Assembly: GCA_902491345.1 (NCBI GenBank)
Contig: CABUHI010000023.1
Coordinates: forward strand, 1 to 24,183
Reading direction: 5' to 3'
Length of the DNA: 24,183 nt
Origin: an uncultured Collinsella sp.
Lineage (GTDB): Bacteria; Actinomycetota; Coriobacteriia; Coriobacteriales; Coriobacteriaceae
Positions 1 to 8,631 of the stretch are shown here, one piece after another; the first letter of the stretch is position 1; each line of letters starts with the position of its first letter. Below the pieces are notes generated by a model, which saw only the letters and a program-made list of their open reading frames with translations, searched no databases and was not told where the DNA came from. The position numbers and the translations under genes were made by a program.

Positions 1-15
1 AGCGGGTGGTTTAAA

Positions 16-36
16 GCTGGCCGCTGCGCGGCCAGC
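16..36. other. GC-rich hairpin near the left edge
   Basis: A perfect 9-bp inverted repeat (GCTGGCCGC at 16-24, GCGGCCAGC at 28-36) has a 3-nt loop. No T-run follows on either strand, so it is not a standard intrinsic terminator. It may belong to a gene left of the window. The structure is visible; its role is unknown. Confidence 0.4.
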
Positions 37-53
37 AGACTAAAGTCTTGAGC

Positions 54-88
54 AAAAAGCCGGGGCCCGCATGATGTGGACCCCGGCT
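54..88 (-). terminator. Rho-independent terminator of the glutamine synthetase gene
   Basis: Read on the minus strand, an 11-bp stem (arms at 78-88 and 58-68, one G-T wobble) with a 9-nt loop is followed by TTTTT. It starts about 30 nt after the glutamine synthetase stop codon, in the position and orientation expected for its terminator. Confidence 0.85.
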
Positions 89-117
89 CAATACCGTGAC
101 GATATGTCAGTTACGCT

Positions 118-2205
118 CTACACGTAGAACAGGATGTCGTCGTAGGTCGGGACCGGCCAGTAGTCGGCGGCCACGATCTCCTCCATGGCGTCCACGGCGG
201 CACGCAGCGTATCCATAGCGGGGACGACCTCGTGTGCATACACGTTGGCCTGCTCCTGGCCATCGAGGCCCTCGGCCTTCTGATGCACGGCGTCGAGCGC
301 CTTGATGGAGTCGTTGATGGTGGTGATGCCGTTGCAGAGCTTGTTGAGCGTGTTCTGCTCGCACTGCATGGCGGCCTCAGCACCGGCGGCACGAATAGTC
401 TCAAGGCCCTTAGCGACCTTGGTGGCATAGGCGGTAATGACCGGGCGATAGGTACGACGCGCCTCGCGAACCATCGTGGTGGCCTCGATGTTCATGAGCT
501 TGTTGTACTTCTCGAGCTTGCAATCGTAGCGGCACTGGGCCTCGGCCTTGGTCAGGACGCCCGTCTCCTCAAAGAGCGCAATGGCCTTATCGGAAACAAA
601 GGCGGGCAGGGCGTCGGCCGTGGTCTTGTTGTTGGCAAGGCCGCGCTTCTCGGCCTCGACGGGCCACTCATCGGAGTAGCCGTCACCGGAGAACAGGATG
701 CGCTGGTGATCGGTCAGCACCTTCTTGCAGTACTCGAGCGCGGCATCCTGGAACTCATCCTCGGGCGTACCCTCAAGCGCGTCGGCGAAGGACTTGAGCG
801 ACTTGGCCACGGCGGCATCGAGCACCAGGTTGGAGTCGGAGACGTTCTGCTCGGAGCCGCAGGCACGGAACTCGAACTTATTGCCGGTGAAGGCGAACGG
901 GGAGGTGCGGTTGCGGTCGGTGTTGTCCTGCATCAGCTTGGGCAGAGTATCGGCGCCCAAGTCGAGCACGCCGCGCGTGGCATGGACGGAAGCCTTGCCA
1001 TCGATGATCTTCTCGACGACCTCGGTAAGCTGGTCGCCCAGGAAGATGGACATAATCGCCGGAGGAGCCTCGTTGGCGCCCAGACGATGGTCGTTACCGG
1101 CCGAGGCAACGGAGGCACGCAGGAGCTCCTGATAGTTATCGACGGCCTCGATCACCGCGGTGAGGAAGACGATGAACTGCAGGTTGTCGAGCGGGGTGTC
1201 GCCCGGATCGAGCAGATTCTCGGACTCGGTGCCAAGCGACCAGTTGTTGTGCTTGCCCGAACCATTGATGCCCTCAAAGGGCTTCTCGTGCAGCAGACAG
1301 ACCAAGTCGTGGCGGGAGGCGATGAGCTTCATCTTCTCCATCATGACCAGATTCTGGTCGATGGCCTCGTTGACTTCGCCATAGACGGGGGCAAGCTCAT
1401 GCTGGCAGGGAGCAACCTCGTTGTGCTTGGTCTTGGCGGGAATGCCAAGCGCCCACAGCTCATCGTCCAGATCCTTCATATAGGCCGAGACGGTGGGGCG
1501 GATAGCGCCAAAGTAGTGCTCCTCGAGCTCCTGGCCCTTGCAGGGAGCGGCGCCAAAGAGGGTGCGGCCGGTAATGACCAGGTCCTTGCGCTTGCGGTAA
1601 GCGTCCTTCTTGATCAGGAAGTACTCCTGCTCGTCACCCACGGAAGGAACGACCTTCTTGGGGGTCTTACCGAACAGCGCCAAAACGCGCTTAGACTCAC
1701 GCGAGAGCGCGGTCATGGAACGCAGCAGCGGGGTCTTCTTGTCCAGGGCCTCGCCCGTGTAGGAGCAGAAAGCCGTGGGGATGCACAGGACATCGTCCTT
1801 GATAAAGGCGGGGCTAGTGGGGTCCCAAGCGGTGTAGCCACGGGCCTCGAAGGTAGCACGCAGGCCGCCGTTGGGGAAGCTCGAGGCATCGGGCTCGCCC
1901 TGGATAAGGTTCTTGCCCGTAAACTTGGTAATGGCGGTGCCGTCGTGGTTGGGCTCCAGGAAGCTGTCGTGCTTCTCGGAAGTAATGCCCGAAAGCGGCT
2001 GGAACCAGTGCGCATAGTGCGTCGCACCCTTGGAGATGGCCCAGACCTTCATGGCATGGGCAACGGCGTTGGCCACATCCAGGTCGAGCGGCTCACCGCC
2101 CTCGAGGGTTGCAGCAAGGCGCTTCCAAATGTCCTTGGGGAGGTAGTCCTTCATGACTTCCTCAGAGAACACCATGGTCCCGAAGCGGTCAGTAAGTTCG
2201 GCCAT
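118..2205 (-). CDS. glnN: Type III glutamine synthetase (GlnN family)
   Basis: Catalyses ATP-dependent condensation of glutamate and ammonium to glutamine in the cytoplasm, the main entry point for ammonium nitrogen. The 695-residue product is far longer than GSI/GSII enzymes (350-470) and fits the GSIII length of about 700. It shows the GSIII N-terminus (FGTMVFSEEVMKDYLPK), the nucleotide/substrate-site block GSGKHNNWSLGTE, and the GSIII signature NDHRLGANEAPPAIMS. The start at 2205 is chosen because AAGGGAG lies 6 nt upstream. An in-frame upstream extension of 21 residues has no ribosome site and poor family fit. The gene is a single transcription unit: a terminator lies downstream and the met operon is divergent. 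A promoter with an overlapping inverted repeat lies upstream. In databases this family is often labelled glnA. The family call is secure. Confidence 0.95.
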   Translation of the reverse strand: MAELTDRFGTMVFSEEVMKDYLPKDIWKRLAATLEGGEPLDLDVANAVAHAMKVWAISKGATHYAHWFQPLSGITSEKHDSFLEPNHDGTAITKFTGKNLIQGEPDASSFPNGGLRATFEARGYTAWDPTSPAFIKDDVLCIPTAFCSYTGEALDKKTPLLRSMTALSRESKRVLALFGKTPKKVVPSVGDEQEYFLIKKDAYRKRKDLVITGRTLFGAAPCKGQELEEHYFGAIRPTVSAYMKDLDDELWALGIPAKTKHNEVAPCQHELAPVYGEVNEAIDQNLVMMEKMKLIASRHDLVCLLHEKPFEGINGSGKHNNWSLGTESENLLDPGDTPLDNLQFIVFLTAVIEAVDNYQELLRASVASAGNDHRLGANEAPPAIMSIFLGDQLTEVVEKIIDGKASVHATRGVLDLGADTLPKLMQDNTDRNRTSPFAFTGNKFEFRACGSEQNVSDSNLVLDAAVAKSLKSFADALEGTPEDEFQDAALEYCKKVLTDHQRILFSGDGYSDEWPVEAEKRGLANNKTTADALPAFVSDKAIALFEETGVLTKAEAQCRYDCKLEKYNKLMNIEATTMVREARRTYRPVITAYATKVAKGLETIRAAGAEAAMQCEQNTLNKLCNGITTINDSIKALDAVHQKAEGLDGQEQANVYAHEVVPAMDTLRAAVDAMEEIVAADYWPVPTYDDILFYV

Positions 2206-2289
2206 ACGGAACTCCCTTCGTATCGGCACCGCGTGAGAAGCGGTGTTGATTACTAACGAACGAGCCATAGCTTAGACTCGCCGTGTTTC

Positions 2290-2329
2290 CGCGACATTAC
2301 CGTTATGTTGCTGTCGCGAAACCAATCAA
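2290..2329 (-). promoter_or_regulatory. Candidate glnN promoter with overlapping inverted-repeat operator
   Basis: On the minus strand, TTGATT (2324-2329) and CATAAC (2302-2307) are separated by 16 bp, a plausible -35/-10 pair. An inverted repeat, CGCGACA (minus-strand arm at 2312-2318) and TGTCGCG (2290-2296), sits with one arm in the spacer and the other just downstream, so it brackets the -10. Allowing one mismatch it extends to 10 bp per arm. This is the geometry of a repressor site. Which protein binds is unknown; nitrogen control is an inference from the gene. Confidence 0.45.
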
Positions 2330-2576
2330 TGAGGTTACCCTATCGAGGCGGCGTTGCCACCCTCAACAGCCAATCAACTGCATAAATTGCAGACCTCTCC
2401 CCATGGTTTAAGGGTAGACAATTTGGGATGGAGCTCTATTAACTGGTATTTTGCATCAGATACCAGTCTTTATAGTCCGTGCCTAGATTAGCCGCTCTGT
2501 TATAGAGAAAGCCGATAGCAAGGCATCTTTGATTGGTATCCCCGAATAACGAGTGAAACTCCACCGTGACACAGTG

Positions 2577-2599
2577 GTGCTGTAGAATCCTTACAGCAC
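2577..2599 (+). promoter_or_regulatory. 8-bp perfect palindrome upstream of metF
   Basis: GTGCTGTA (2577-2584) and TACAGCAC (2592-2599) form a perfect 8-bp inverted repeat with a 7-bp spacer. It overlaps a -10-like TAGAAT (2583-2588) and ends 32 bp before the metF start. The placement fits an operator over the met operon promoter. No good -35 is visible and the regulator is unknown. Confidence 0.4.
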
Positions 2600-2631
2600 A
2601 TCACACTATTACGTATCTAGAGGAGCACGAT

Positions 2632-3504
2632 ATGCGCGTCGACGAGGTTTTTAAGCAGGCAGCATCCCAGGGCACCGCGCCCGTTTCGTTTGAGATGTTC
2701 CCGCCCAAGGGCGAGCTCACCCTCGACACGGCTCGCGAAGTGGCAGGCAATCTGTGCAAGCTTTCGCCGAGCTTTGTCTCGGTCACCTGCTCGGCCGGCG
2801 GCTCGGGCAACGACGCCACCACCGCCCCCATCGCGCATATGATTTCGAGCGAATTCGACACGCCCTCTGTGGCACACCTCACCTGCGTGGGCCGCACCCA
2901 CGCCGACATCGCCGCCAAGATCGACGAGTATCGCACCGCCGGCGTTGAAAACATTCTGGCCCTGCGTGGCGATCTCCCTGCCGGCGCGACCGAGGACGAC
3001 AAGCCCGCCTCCGACTACGCCTACGCCCGTGACCTCATCCCCGAGCTCGTCGACGCCGGCTTTTGCGTGGGCGCCGCAGCCTACCCCGAGGGCCACATTG
3101 CCTGTGAGGATCTCAACCTCTCGGTCGAACACCTCAAGCAAAAGCAGGACGCCGGCGCGAGCTTCTTTGTGACGCAGCTCTTCTTTGATAACGAGTGCTT
3201 CTACCGTTTTCGCGAGCTTGCCGACAAGGCCGGCATCACCGTGCCCATTACCGCGGGAATCATGCCGTTTATGGGCAAGTCGCAGATCAGCCGCATGGTC
3301 TTTATGTGCGGCGCGTCGCTGCCCTCCCCCGTCATCAAGATTCTCGCCAAGTACGAGAATGACCCCGAGAGCCTGCAGGCAGCTGGTGTAGATTATGCAG
3401 CCCGCCAGCTTTGCGACCTCAAGGAGCACGGCGCCGACGGCCTGCACCTGTACACTATGAACCGTCCTGCGATCGCCGCGACCATTATGGAGCGCCTGGG
3501 GTAA
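2632..3504 (+). CDS. metF: 5,10-methylenetetrahydrofolate reductase
   Basis: Reduces methylene-tetrahydrofolate to 5-methyl-tetrahydrofolate, the methyl donor used by MetH two genes downstream. The product has 290 residues, the usual size of bacterial MetF. The catalytic-glutamate motif SFEMFPPKG (Glu21) is present near the N-terminus, as is LRGDLP near residue 120, together with the FAD-barrel pattern and a C-terminal YTMNRP segment. The start at 2632 is chosen over an in-frame ATG at 2566 because GAGGAG lies about 7 nt upstream and the extra 22 residues do not resemble MetF. It is the first gene of a three-gene operon; its stop codon overlaps the next start by one base. Confidence 0.95.
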   Translation: MRVDEVFKQAASQGTAPVSFEMFPPKGELTLDTAREVAGNLCKLSPSFVSVTCSAGGSGNDATTAPIAHMISSEFDTPSVAHLTCVGRTHADIAAKIDEYRTAGVENILALRGDLPAGATEDDKPASDYAYARDLIPELVDAGFCVGAAAYPEGHIACEDLNLSVEHLKQKQDAGASFFVTQLFFDNECFYRFRELADKAGITVPITAGIMPFMGKSQISRMVFMCGASLPSPVIKILAKYENDPESLQAAGVDYAARQLCDLKEHGADGLHLYTMNRPAIAATIMERLG

Positions 3505-4292
3505 TGGAAAAACCGCACATCGATACAACCGCTGTCGAAGTGCCGGCCGACCTTGCGTCGCCGGCGCTTTACCGTGTCGATGCTGCGCACCATCCCCGTG
3601 TCGACCGTGCCGAGATGCTGCGGTATCTGGGTTACGGCGGCCAGCAGATTGAGCCCGAACTGTCACGACGTATTGAGCTTGTCGTTGAACGTCTGGAACT
3701 GGACATTGAGCCCCGTGGCGTGCGCCGCGTATTTGCCGTCGATGCCACGGGCGTGGACGAACAAAGTGAGCCTTGCATTCGCTTGGTCGGCACCAACGTT
3801 GAGCTGCGAGGTCGCGATATCTATCGACATCTCAAAGATGCCCGCTTTGCCGCGCTCATGGCATGTACCCTCGGCATGGACGCCGAGCGTCGCCTGCGCA
3901 CCACGGGAGCCCAACATCCCCTGGAGGGCGCCGTGCTCGACGCCGCGTGCTCCGCTTACGTGGAAGCCGCCGTTGAGCAAATGGACCAGCAGGCCAAGAC
4001 GGACGCCGCCGTTCATGGGCTCGCCGGCAACTGGCGCTTTAGTCCCGGCTACGGCGACTGCCCGCTCTCGGCCCAGCGCTCGATCGTCAATACGCTCAAC
4101 GCCACGCGGCTCATCGGCCTGACCGTCACGCCCACCAGCCTGCTTATGCCCACCAAAAGCGTGACCGCGGTGATCGGTCTGTTTGACGGCGAGGTCCACG
4201 ACGCCCAGAGCCGCCCCACCTGCAATATCTGCCGCATGCGCGAACACTGCCGCTTCCGCGCCGCCCACACCACCTGCTATTCCAGCCATTAG
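3504..4292 (+). CDS. Free-standing methionine synthase reactivation-domain protein
   Basis: Resembles the SAM-binding activation domain that in E. coli is the C-terminal module of MetH. That domain uses SAM and an electron donor to re-methylate the cob(II)alamin form of MetH. The product has 262 residues; the R-x-x-P-G-Y SAM motif is seen as RFSPGYGDCPLS (Arg178 to Tyr183), followed by LLMPTKSVTAVIG. The C-terminus carries a cysteine cluster (CNICRMREHC plus one further Cys) found in other stand-alone versions and absent from E. coli MetH; a metal or Fe-S role is possible but unproven. The gene overlaps metF by one base and lies 9 bp before metH, so the three are co-translated. The downstream MetH lacks this domain, which supports the role. 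Confidence 0.88.
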   Translation: MEKPHIDTTAVEVPADLASPALYRVDAAHHPRVDRAEMLRYLGYGGQQIEPELSRRIELVVERLELDIEPRGVRRVFAVDATGVDEQSEPCIRLVGTNVELRGRDIYRHLKDARFAALMACTLGMDAERRLRTTGAQHPLEGAVLDAACSAYVEAAVEQMDQQAKTDAAVHGLAGNWRFSPGYGDCPLSAQRSIVNTLNATRLIGLTVTPTSLLMPTKSVTAVIGLFDGEVHDAQSRPTCNICRMREHCRFRAAHTTCYSSH

Positions 4293-4301
4293 GAGCCCTC
4301 G

Positions 4302-6860
4302 ATGTTTACTCCGCTTATCACTCATGATCTGGACGGTACCGCGCTGGCAGCGCCCGTCAATGCCGCACGCTGCAACGGCGCTGCATACAAGACACGCACG
4401 ATCGACGACCTGCGCATTAAGGACGATCGCCTGCGTGCGGCCATCGATGGCACGGGACACCTGCTGTTCGACGGCGGCATGGGCACCATGTTGCAGGCCG
4501 CTGGCATGAAGGCGGGCGCCCTGCCCGAGCTGCTCAACTTTGAGGAGCCCCAGGTCATTACCGACATTCAGCGCCAGTACGTCGAGGCTGGCTGCGACGT
4601 GATCACCGCCAACACCTTTGGCGCCAACGCCCACAAGCTCGACGGCGCCGCCACCGTGGCAGATGTCTTTGCCGCGGCCGTCGCCTGTGCCCGCGAGGCC
4701 GGCGCCCGCTACGTCGCCGGCGATATCGGCCCCATCGGCGCGCTGCTTCGCCCCCTGGGTACCCTGAGCTTCGACGAGGCCTACGACCTCTTTGCCGAGG
4801 AAGTGCGCGCAGGCGTCGATGCGGGCGTGGACCTCTTTATTATCGAGACCATGACCGACCTGGCCGAGATCAAGGCGGCTGTCCTCGCCTGCCGCGAGAA
4901 CTCCGACCTGCCCGTCTTTGCCACCATGACCTTTGAGGAAGACGGTCGCACCTTCCTGGGTACGAGTCCCGAGGTGGCCGCCATCACGCTCGACGCCATC
5001 GGTGCCGACGTTTTGGGCATCAACTGCAGCCAAGGACCGGCCGAGCTCCGAGGACTCGCCGCACGTATGCTCACCGTTACCGACAAGCCCGTTATGGTGC
5101 AGGCTAATGCAGGACTCCCCCATGTAGACGACGACGGCAACACCGTCTTTGATATCCAAGCCCCCGAATACGCCGAGGCCGTCGCCGGCATGATCGCCGA
5201 CGGTGTGAGCGTCGTGGGCGGTTGCTGCGGCACCACGCCGGCGCACATGGCGGCCTTGCGCACGCTTATCGACAACCACACACCCAGCCCGCGCCGCCGC
5301 AAGCCCAGCATGTCGGTCACGAGCGCCCAAACGGTCGTGGACCTTCCCTGCGACGGCCACAAGATCGCCGTCATCGGCGAGCGCATCAACCCCACCGGCA
5401 AAAAGCGCCTGCAGCAGGCCCTGCGCGACGGCGACCTGGACTACGTCGTGAGCCAGGGCATCAGCCAGCAGGAACAGGGCGCCGACATCCTGGACGTCAA
5501 CGTCGGCCTGCCCGAGATCGACGAGGTCAAGATCATCCAACAGGCCACCGAGCAGCTCCAGGGCTCCACGCTGCTGCCGCTGCAGATCGACTCCACCGAT
5601 CCCGCCGCTGTCGAGGCCGCCGTGCGCCGCTACGCCGGCAAGCCCATCATCAACTCGGTCAATGGCAAGCAGCAGATCATGGATGAGATCTTTCCGCTGG
5701 TCGCCCACTACGGCACCAACGTTGTCGGCCTTACGCTCGACGAAGGCGGCATCCCCGATACCGCCGAGGCTCGCTTCGCCATCGCCGAGCACATCGTGGC
5801 TGAGGCTGCCCGTTACGGCATCGGACCGGACCGCATCCTCATCGACTGCCTGGTCATGACCGCCTCGACCAACCAGCGCCAGGCCGAGCAGATCCTGCGC
5901 GCCATGTCCCTGTGCAAGGAGCGCCTGGGCGTCAAATGCGCCCTCGGCGTGTCGAACATCAGCTTTGGCCTGCCTGCCCGCCCGCTGCTGGGTTCGGTCT
6001 TTTTGGCCGCCGCCTTTGGCGCGGGCCTGGACGCCCCCATCATGAACCCGGGTTCCAAGCGCTTTATGGACACCGTCTACAGCTATCGCGTCCTGAGCGT
6101 TGAGGACGAGGGCTCGACCGGATACATCGAGCGCTACGCCGGCTGGACCGATCCGTATAAGATCGCCGCAAACCCGATAGCAGCTCAGGCCGCATCGAGT
6201 GATGCCGCGCCTGCCGCAAGCGCCCCCGGCACCGACGGCAACGATGACCCGATTCGTCGCATGGTCGTCTCGGGCCGCAAGGGCGAAATCGCTGCCGAGA
6301 CCGAGCGTCTGCTGGCAGACCACGACGCCATGGACCTCATCAACAATCACTTTATCCCCGCCCTCGATGAGGTTGGCGTCCTCTTTGACCAGGGCAAGTT
6401 CTTCTTGCCGCAGCTTATGGCCTCGGCCGAGGCCGCACGCGTGGGCTTCGACACCATCAAGCGCCTGATGCCCGCCGGCGAGATCGCCGACAAGGGCAAG
6501 ATCTGCGTGGCCACCGTCAAGGGCGACATCCACGATATTGGCAAGAACATCGTCAAAATGCTGCTCGACAACTACGGCTACACCGTCTTTGACCTGGGCC
6601 GCGACGTCGATCCGCAGGAGGTACTCAAGACCGTCAAGGAGCGCGACATCAAACTCGTCGGCCTCTCAGCGCTTATGACTACCACGGTCGTCGCCATGGA
6701 AGAGACCATCAAGCTGCTTCATGCCGAGGTGCCGGGCGTCAAGATCATCGTAGGCGGCGCCGTACTCACCCCCGAATACGCCAAGCAGATCGGTGCGGAC
6801 TACTACGCCAAGGACGCCGCCGAAAGCGCTCGTATCGCCGAAGAGGTCTTTGGGCAGTAA
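4302..6860 (+). CDS. metH: Cobalamin-dependent methionine synthase lacking the activation domain
   Basis: Transfers a methyl group from methyl-tetrahydrofolate through cobalamin to homocysteine, giving methionine. Of 852 residues, about 50-330 form the homocysteine domain with the zinc cysteines in GINCSQG (Cys242) and GGCCGTTP (Cys308, Cys309). Residues 350-610 form the pterin domain (VIGERINPTGKK). From about 650 lies the cobalamin module, with the lower-ligand motif D742-x-H744-x-x-G747 in GDIHDIGKN. E. coli MetH has about 1,200 residues; the missing C-terminal activation domain is supplied by the preceding gene. AGGAG lies 6 nt before the chosen ATG. The first ~45 residues precede the homocysteine domain and match nothing I recognise. 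Confidence 0.96.
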   Translation: MFTPLITHDLDGTALAAPVNAARCNGAAYKTRTIDDLRIKDDRLRAAIDGTGHLLFDGGMGTMLQAAGMKAGALPELLNFEEPQVITDIQRQYVEAGCDVITANTFGANAHKLDGAATVADVFAAAVACAREAGARYVAGDIGPIGALLRPLGTLSFDEAYDLFAEEVRAGVDAGVDLFIIETMTDLAEIKAAVLACRENSDLPVFATMTFEEDGRTFLGTSPEVAAITLDAIGADVLGINCSQGPAELRGLAARMLTVTDKPVMVQANAGLPHVDDDGNTVFDIQAPEYAEAVAGMIADGVSVVGGCCGTTPAHMAALRTLIDNHTPSPRRRKPSMSVTSAQTVVDLPCDGHKIAVIGERINPTGKKRLQQALRDGDLDYVVSQGISQQEQGADILDVNVGLPEIDEVKIIQQATEQLQGSTLLPLQIDSTDPAAVEAAVRRYAGKPIINSVNGKQQIMDEIFPLVAHYGTNVVGLTLDEGGIPDTAEARFAIAEHIVAEAARYGIGPDRILIDCLVMTASTNQRQAEQILRAMSLCKERLGVKCALGVSNISFGLPARPLLGSVFLAAAFGAGLDAPIMNPGSKRFMDTVYSYRVLSVEDEGSTGYIERYAGWTDPYKIAANPIAAQAASSDAAPAASAPGTDGNDDPIRRMVVSGRKGEIAAETERLLADHDAMDLINNHFIPALDEVGVLFDQGKFFLPQLMASAEAARVGFDTIKRLMPAGEIADKGKICVATVKGDIHDIGKNIVKMLLDNYGYTVFDLGRDVDPQEVLKTVKERDIKLVGLSALMTTTVVAMEETIKLLHAEVPGVKIIVGGAVLTPEYAKQIGADYYAKDAAESARIAEEVFGQ

Positions 6861-6885
6861 CACAACGGAAACAACCGAGCACCAA

Positions 6886-6923
6886 AACGTGCCGCATGCG
6901 CCACTTGGCACGTGCGGCACGTT
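6886..6923. terminator. Large palindrome after metH, possible terminator
   Basis: AACGTGCCGCA (6886-6896) and TGCGGCACGTT (6913-6923) form an 11-bp perfect stem that can extend inward with one mismatch almost to closure. It sits 25 nt after the metH stop and before the next gene's ribosome site. The plus side lacks a T-run, so termination would be weak; it could instead be an operator for the UPF0210 gene. A -10-like TAGAAT follows immediately. Confidence 0.45.
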
Positions 6924-6968
6924 AGAATAGATAAGACTATGCTCGTTTTGGCAGATAGGAGCGCAAGG

Positions 6969-8333
6969 ATGGCGATCACGCCCGCAGAAATCGCGGAAAC
7001 CCGCGGCATGGTTGAGGAGCAGAACCTCGACATCAGGACCATCACCATGGGTGTTTCGCTCATGGGTTGCGGTGACGAGAACCTCGACCGCATGTGCACG
7101 AAGATCTACGACCACGTGACGCACACGGCTGAGCATCTGGTCGAGACCGCCGAGAACCTCGAGCGCGAGTACGGTATCCCCATCGTCAACAAGCGTGTTT
7201 CCGTCACCCCGGTGGCGCAGATCGCCGCGTGCTGCAAGGATGAGGACCTCACCCCCATCGCGCATGCCCTCGACCGCGCGGCCGAGACGCTCGGCATCGA
7301 TTACCTGGGCGGCTTCTCCGCACTCGTCCAGAAGGGCATCGGTGACGCCGACCGCCGCGTCATCCAGTCCATCCCCCAGGCGCTCGCCACCACGAGCCGC
7401 GTCTGCTCCAGCGTCAACGTCGCCAGCCTGCGCGCCGGTATCAACATGGACGCCGTGCTCATGGCCGCCCAGACCATCATCGATGCCGCCAAACTCACGG
7501 CCGACCAGGATTCCGTCGGCGCTTCCAAGTTTGTCTGCTTTGCCAACATGGTCGAGGACTCCCCGTTTATGGCGGGCGCCGTCCACGGCGGTGGCGAGGC
7601 CGACGCCGTCATCAACGTAGGCGTCTCGGGCCCCGGCGTTATGGCCGCAGCCCTGGAGACGCTGCCCGACTCCGCATCGATGATGGAGGTTGCCGAGAAG
7701 ATCAAGCAGACCGCCTTTAAGATCACCCGCGCCGGCGAGCTCATGAGCCGCGAGGCCGCCCATCGTCTGGGTGTCGAGAAGGGCATTGTCGACCTGTCGC
7801 TGGCTCCCACGCCTGCCATCGGCGACTCCGTTGCCCGTATCCTCGAGATCATCGGCGTGGGCACCTGCGGTGGCCCCGGCACGACCTGCGCGCTCGCCAT
7901 GCTCAACGATGCCGTCAAGAAGGGCGGCGTCATGGCCAGCTCCAGCGTGGGCGGTCTCTCCGGCGCCTTTATCCCCGTGTCCGAGGACGCCGGCATGATC
8001 GCCGCCGTCGAAGCCGGCGCGCTTTCGCTCGAGAAGCTCGAGGCCATGACCTGTGTGTGCTCCGTTGGCCTGGACATGATCGCCATCCCCGGCGACACCC
8101 CGGTCGAGACCATCGCCGGCATCATCGCCGACGAGATGGCCATCGGTGTCATCAACAACAAGACCACGGCCGTCCGCGTGATCCCCGCCATCGGCAAGGG
8201 CGTGGGCGACTGCGTCGAGTACGGCGGCCTGTTCGGCCGTGCGCCCATCATGCCGGTGAACCCCAACGCCGGCACCGTGCTTGCCCACCGTGGCGGACGC
8301 TTCCCGGCACCGTTGAACTCGCTCAAGAACTAG
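6969..8333 (+). CDS. UPF0210 / PFL-family protein (DUF711)
   Basis: A 454-residue member of the conserved UPF0210 family, which has a fold related to pyruvate formate-lyase but no established reaction. Family features seen: the N-terminal block NLDIRTITMGVSLMGC, a glycine-rich middle (GSKF-like, GAVHGGGEAD), and the C-terminal segment RVIPAIGKGVGD followed by GRAPIMPVN. No glycyl-radical loop is visible, so formate-lyase activity should not be assumed. The start at 6969 has TAGGAG 7 nt upstream; a longer in-frame start at 6912 lies in the palindrome and is unlikely. In many genomes a small ACT-domain gene (UPF0237) precedes this family; none is present between metH and this gene. Confidence 0.9.
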   Translation: MAITPAEIAETRGMVEEQNLDIRTITMGVSLMGCGDENLDRMCTKIYDHVTHTAEHLVETAENLEREYGIPIVNKRVSVTPVAQIAACCKDEDLTPIAHALDRAAETLGIDYLGGFSALVQKGIGDADRRVIQSIPQALATTSRVCSSVNVASLRAGINMDAVLMAAQTIIDAAKLTADQDSVGASKFVCFANMVEDSPFMAGAVHGGGEADAVINVGVSGPGVMAAALETLPDSASMMEVAEKIKQTAFKITRAGELMSREAAHRLGVEKGIVDLSLAPTPAIGDSVARILEIIGVGTCGGPGTTCALAMLNDAVKKGGVMASSSVGGLSGAFIPVSEDAGMIAAVEAGALSLEKLEAMTCVCSVGLDMIAIPGDTPVETIAGIIADEMAIGVINNKTTAVRVIPAIGKGVGDCVEYGGLFGRAPIMPVNPNAGTVLAHRGGRFPAPLNSLKN

Positions 8334-8350
8334 CTGAGGGGGACTGGCGA

Positions 8351-8484
8351 GGAGCCCCGGGGAGGGCAAATATATAAGGTCGCCTGCTCGGACAGTCCTG
8401 ACTCGCACGGAGAGCACATTAAGTGCTCTCCGGCTCGTGCGGAACTCGCGATCGACCTTATATATTTGCCCTCCCCGGGGCTCC
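8351..8484. repeat. 134-bp intergenic element with 32-bp perfect inverted ends
   Basis: Arms 8351-8382 and 8453-8484 are perfect reverse complements over 32 bp and contain a TATATA core inside GC-rich flanks. The 70-bp centre holds a second hairpin, CGGAGAGCAC (8408-8417) / GTGCTCTCCG (8423-8432), loop ATTAA. It begins 18 bp after the UPF0210 stop. There is no T-run, no coding capacity and no obvious target-site duplication. It could be a MITE-like or REP-like element, a structured RNA, or an unusual terminator. Confidence 0.6.
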
Positions 8485-8599
8485 CGCACAACGGGACCTC
8501 AGTTGGGTTCTATCCCGTATGGCAGTCGCTTCGCTCCTGCCCGCCTTGGTTGTAAGGGCGGTTTGGCGTTGGAACGGTTCTTTCTGATATATGCTGGTT

Positions 8600-8631
8600 G
8601 CGGCTCTTCTTTTGGGAGGAGTCGCTTTTTT
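8600..8631 (+). terminator. Terminator-like hairpin just upstream of the methyltransferase gene
   Basis: Arms 8600-8609 and 8616-8625 pair over 10 bp (two G-T wobbles) with a TTTTGG loop and are followed directly by six T (8626-8631). It ends only 6 nt before the AGGAGG of the next gene. It may terminate read-through from upstream or act as a leader attenuator for the methyltransferase gene. Confidence 0.6.

Larger units (their letters stand above)
2206..2631. other. Divergent intergenic region between glnN and metF
   Basis: A 426-bp AT-richer gap with no convincing ORF. Besides the glnN promoter/operator candidate (2290-2329) and the palindrome before metF (2577-2599), it holds an inverted repeat CTGGTA (2443-2448) / TACCAG (2461-2466) with a 12-bp spacer, which could be an operator or chance. 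I saw no S-box or cobalamin riboswitch core. Confidence 0.5.

Noticed and set aside
232..2256. A 674-codon plus-strand frame across glnN
   Set aside because: Antisense shadow of an unmistakable type III glutamine synthetase.
2206..2631. SAM or cobalamin riboswitch ahead of the methionine operon
   Set aside because: No recognisable conserved core; only short inverted repeats are present.
3663..6533. A 956-codon open frame antisense to metH
   Set aside because: It mirrors the codon structure of the real genes on the plus strand, which have clear motifs and ribosome sites. High GC makes long antisense frames common; its product looks low-complexity.
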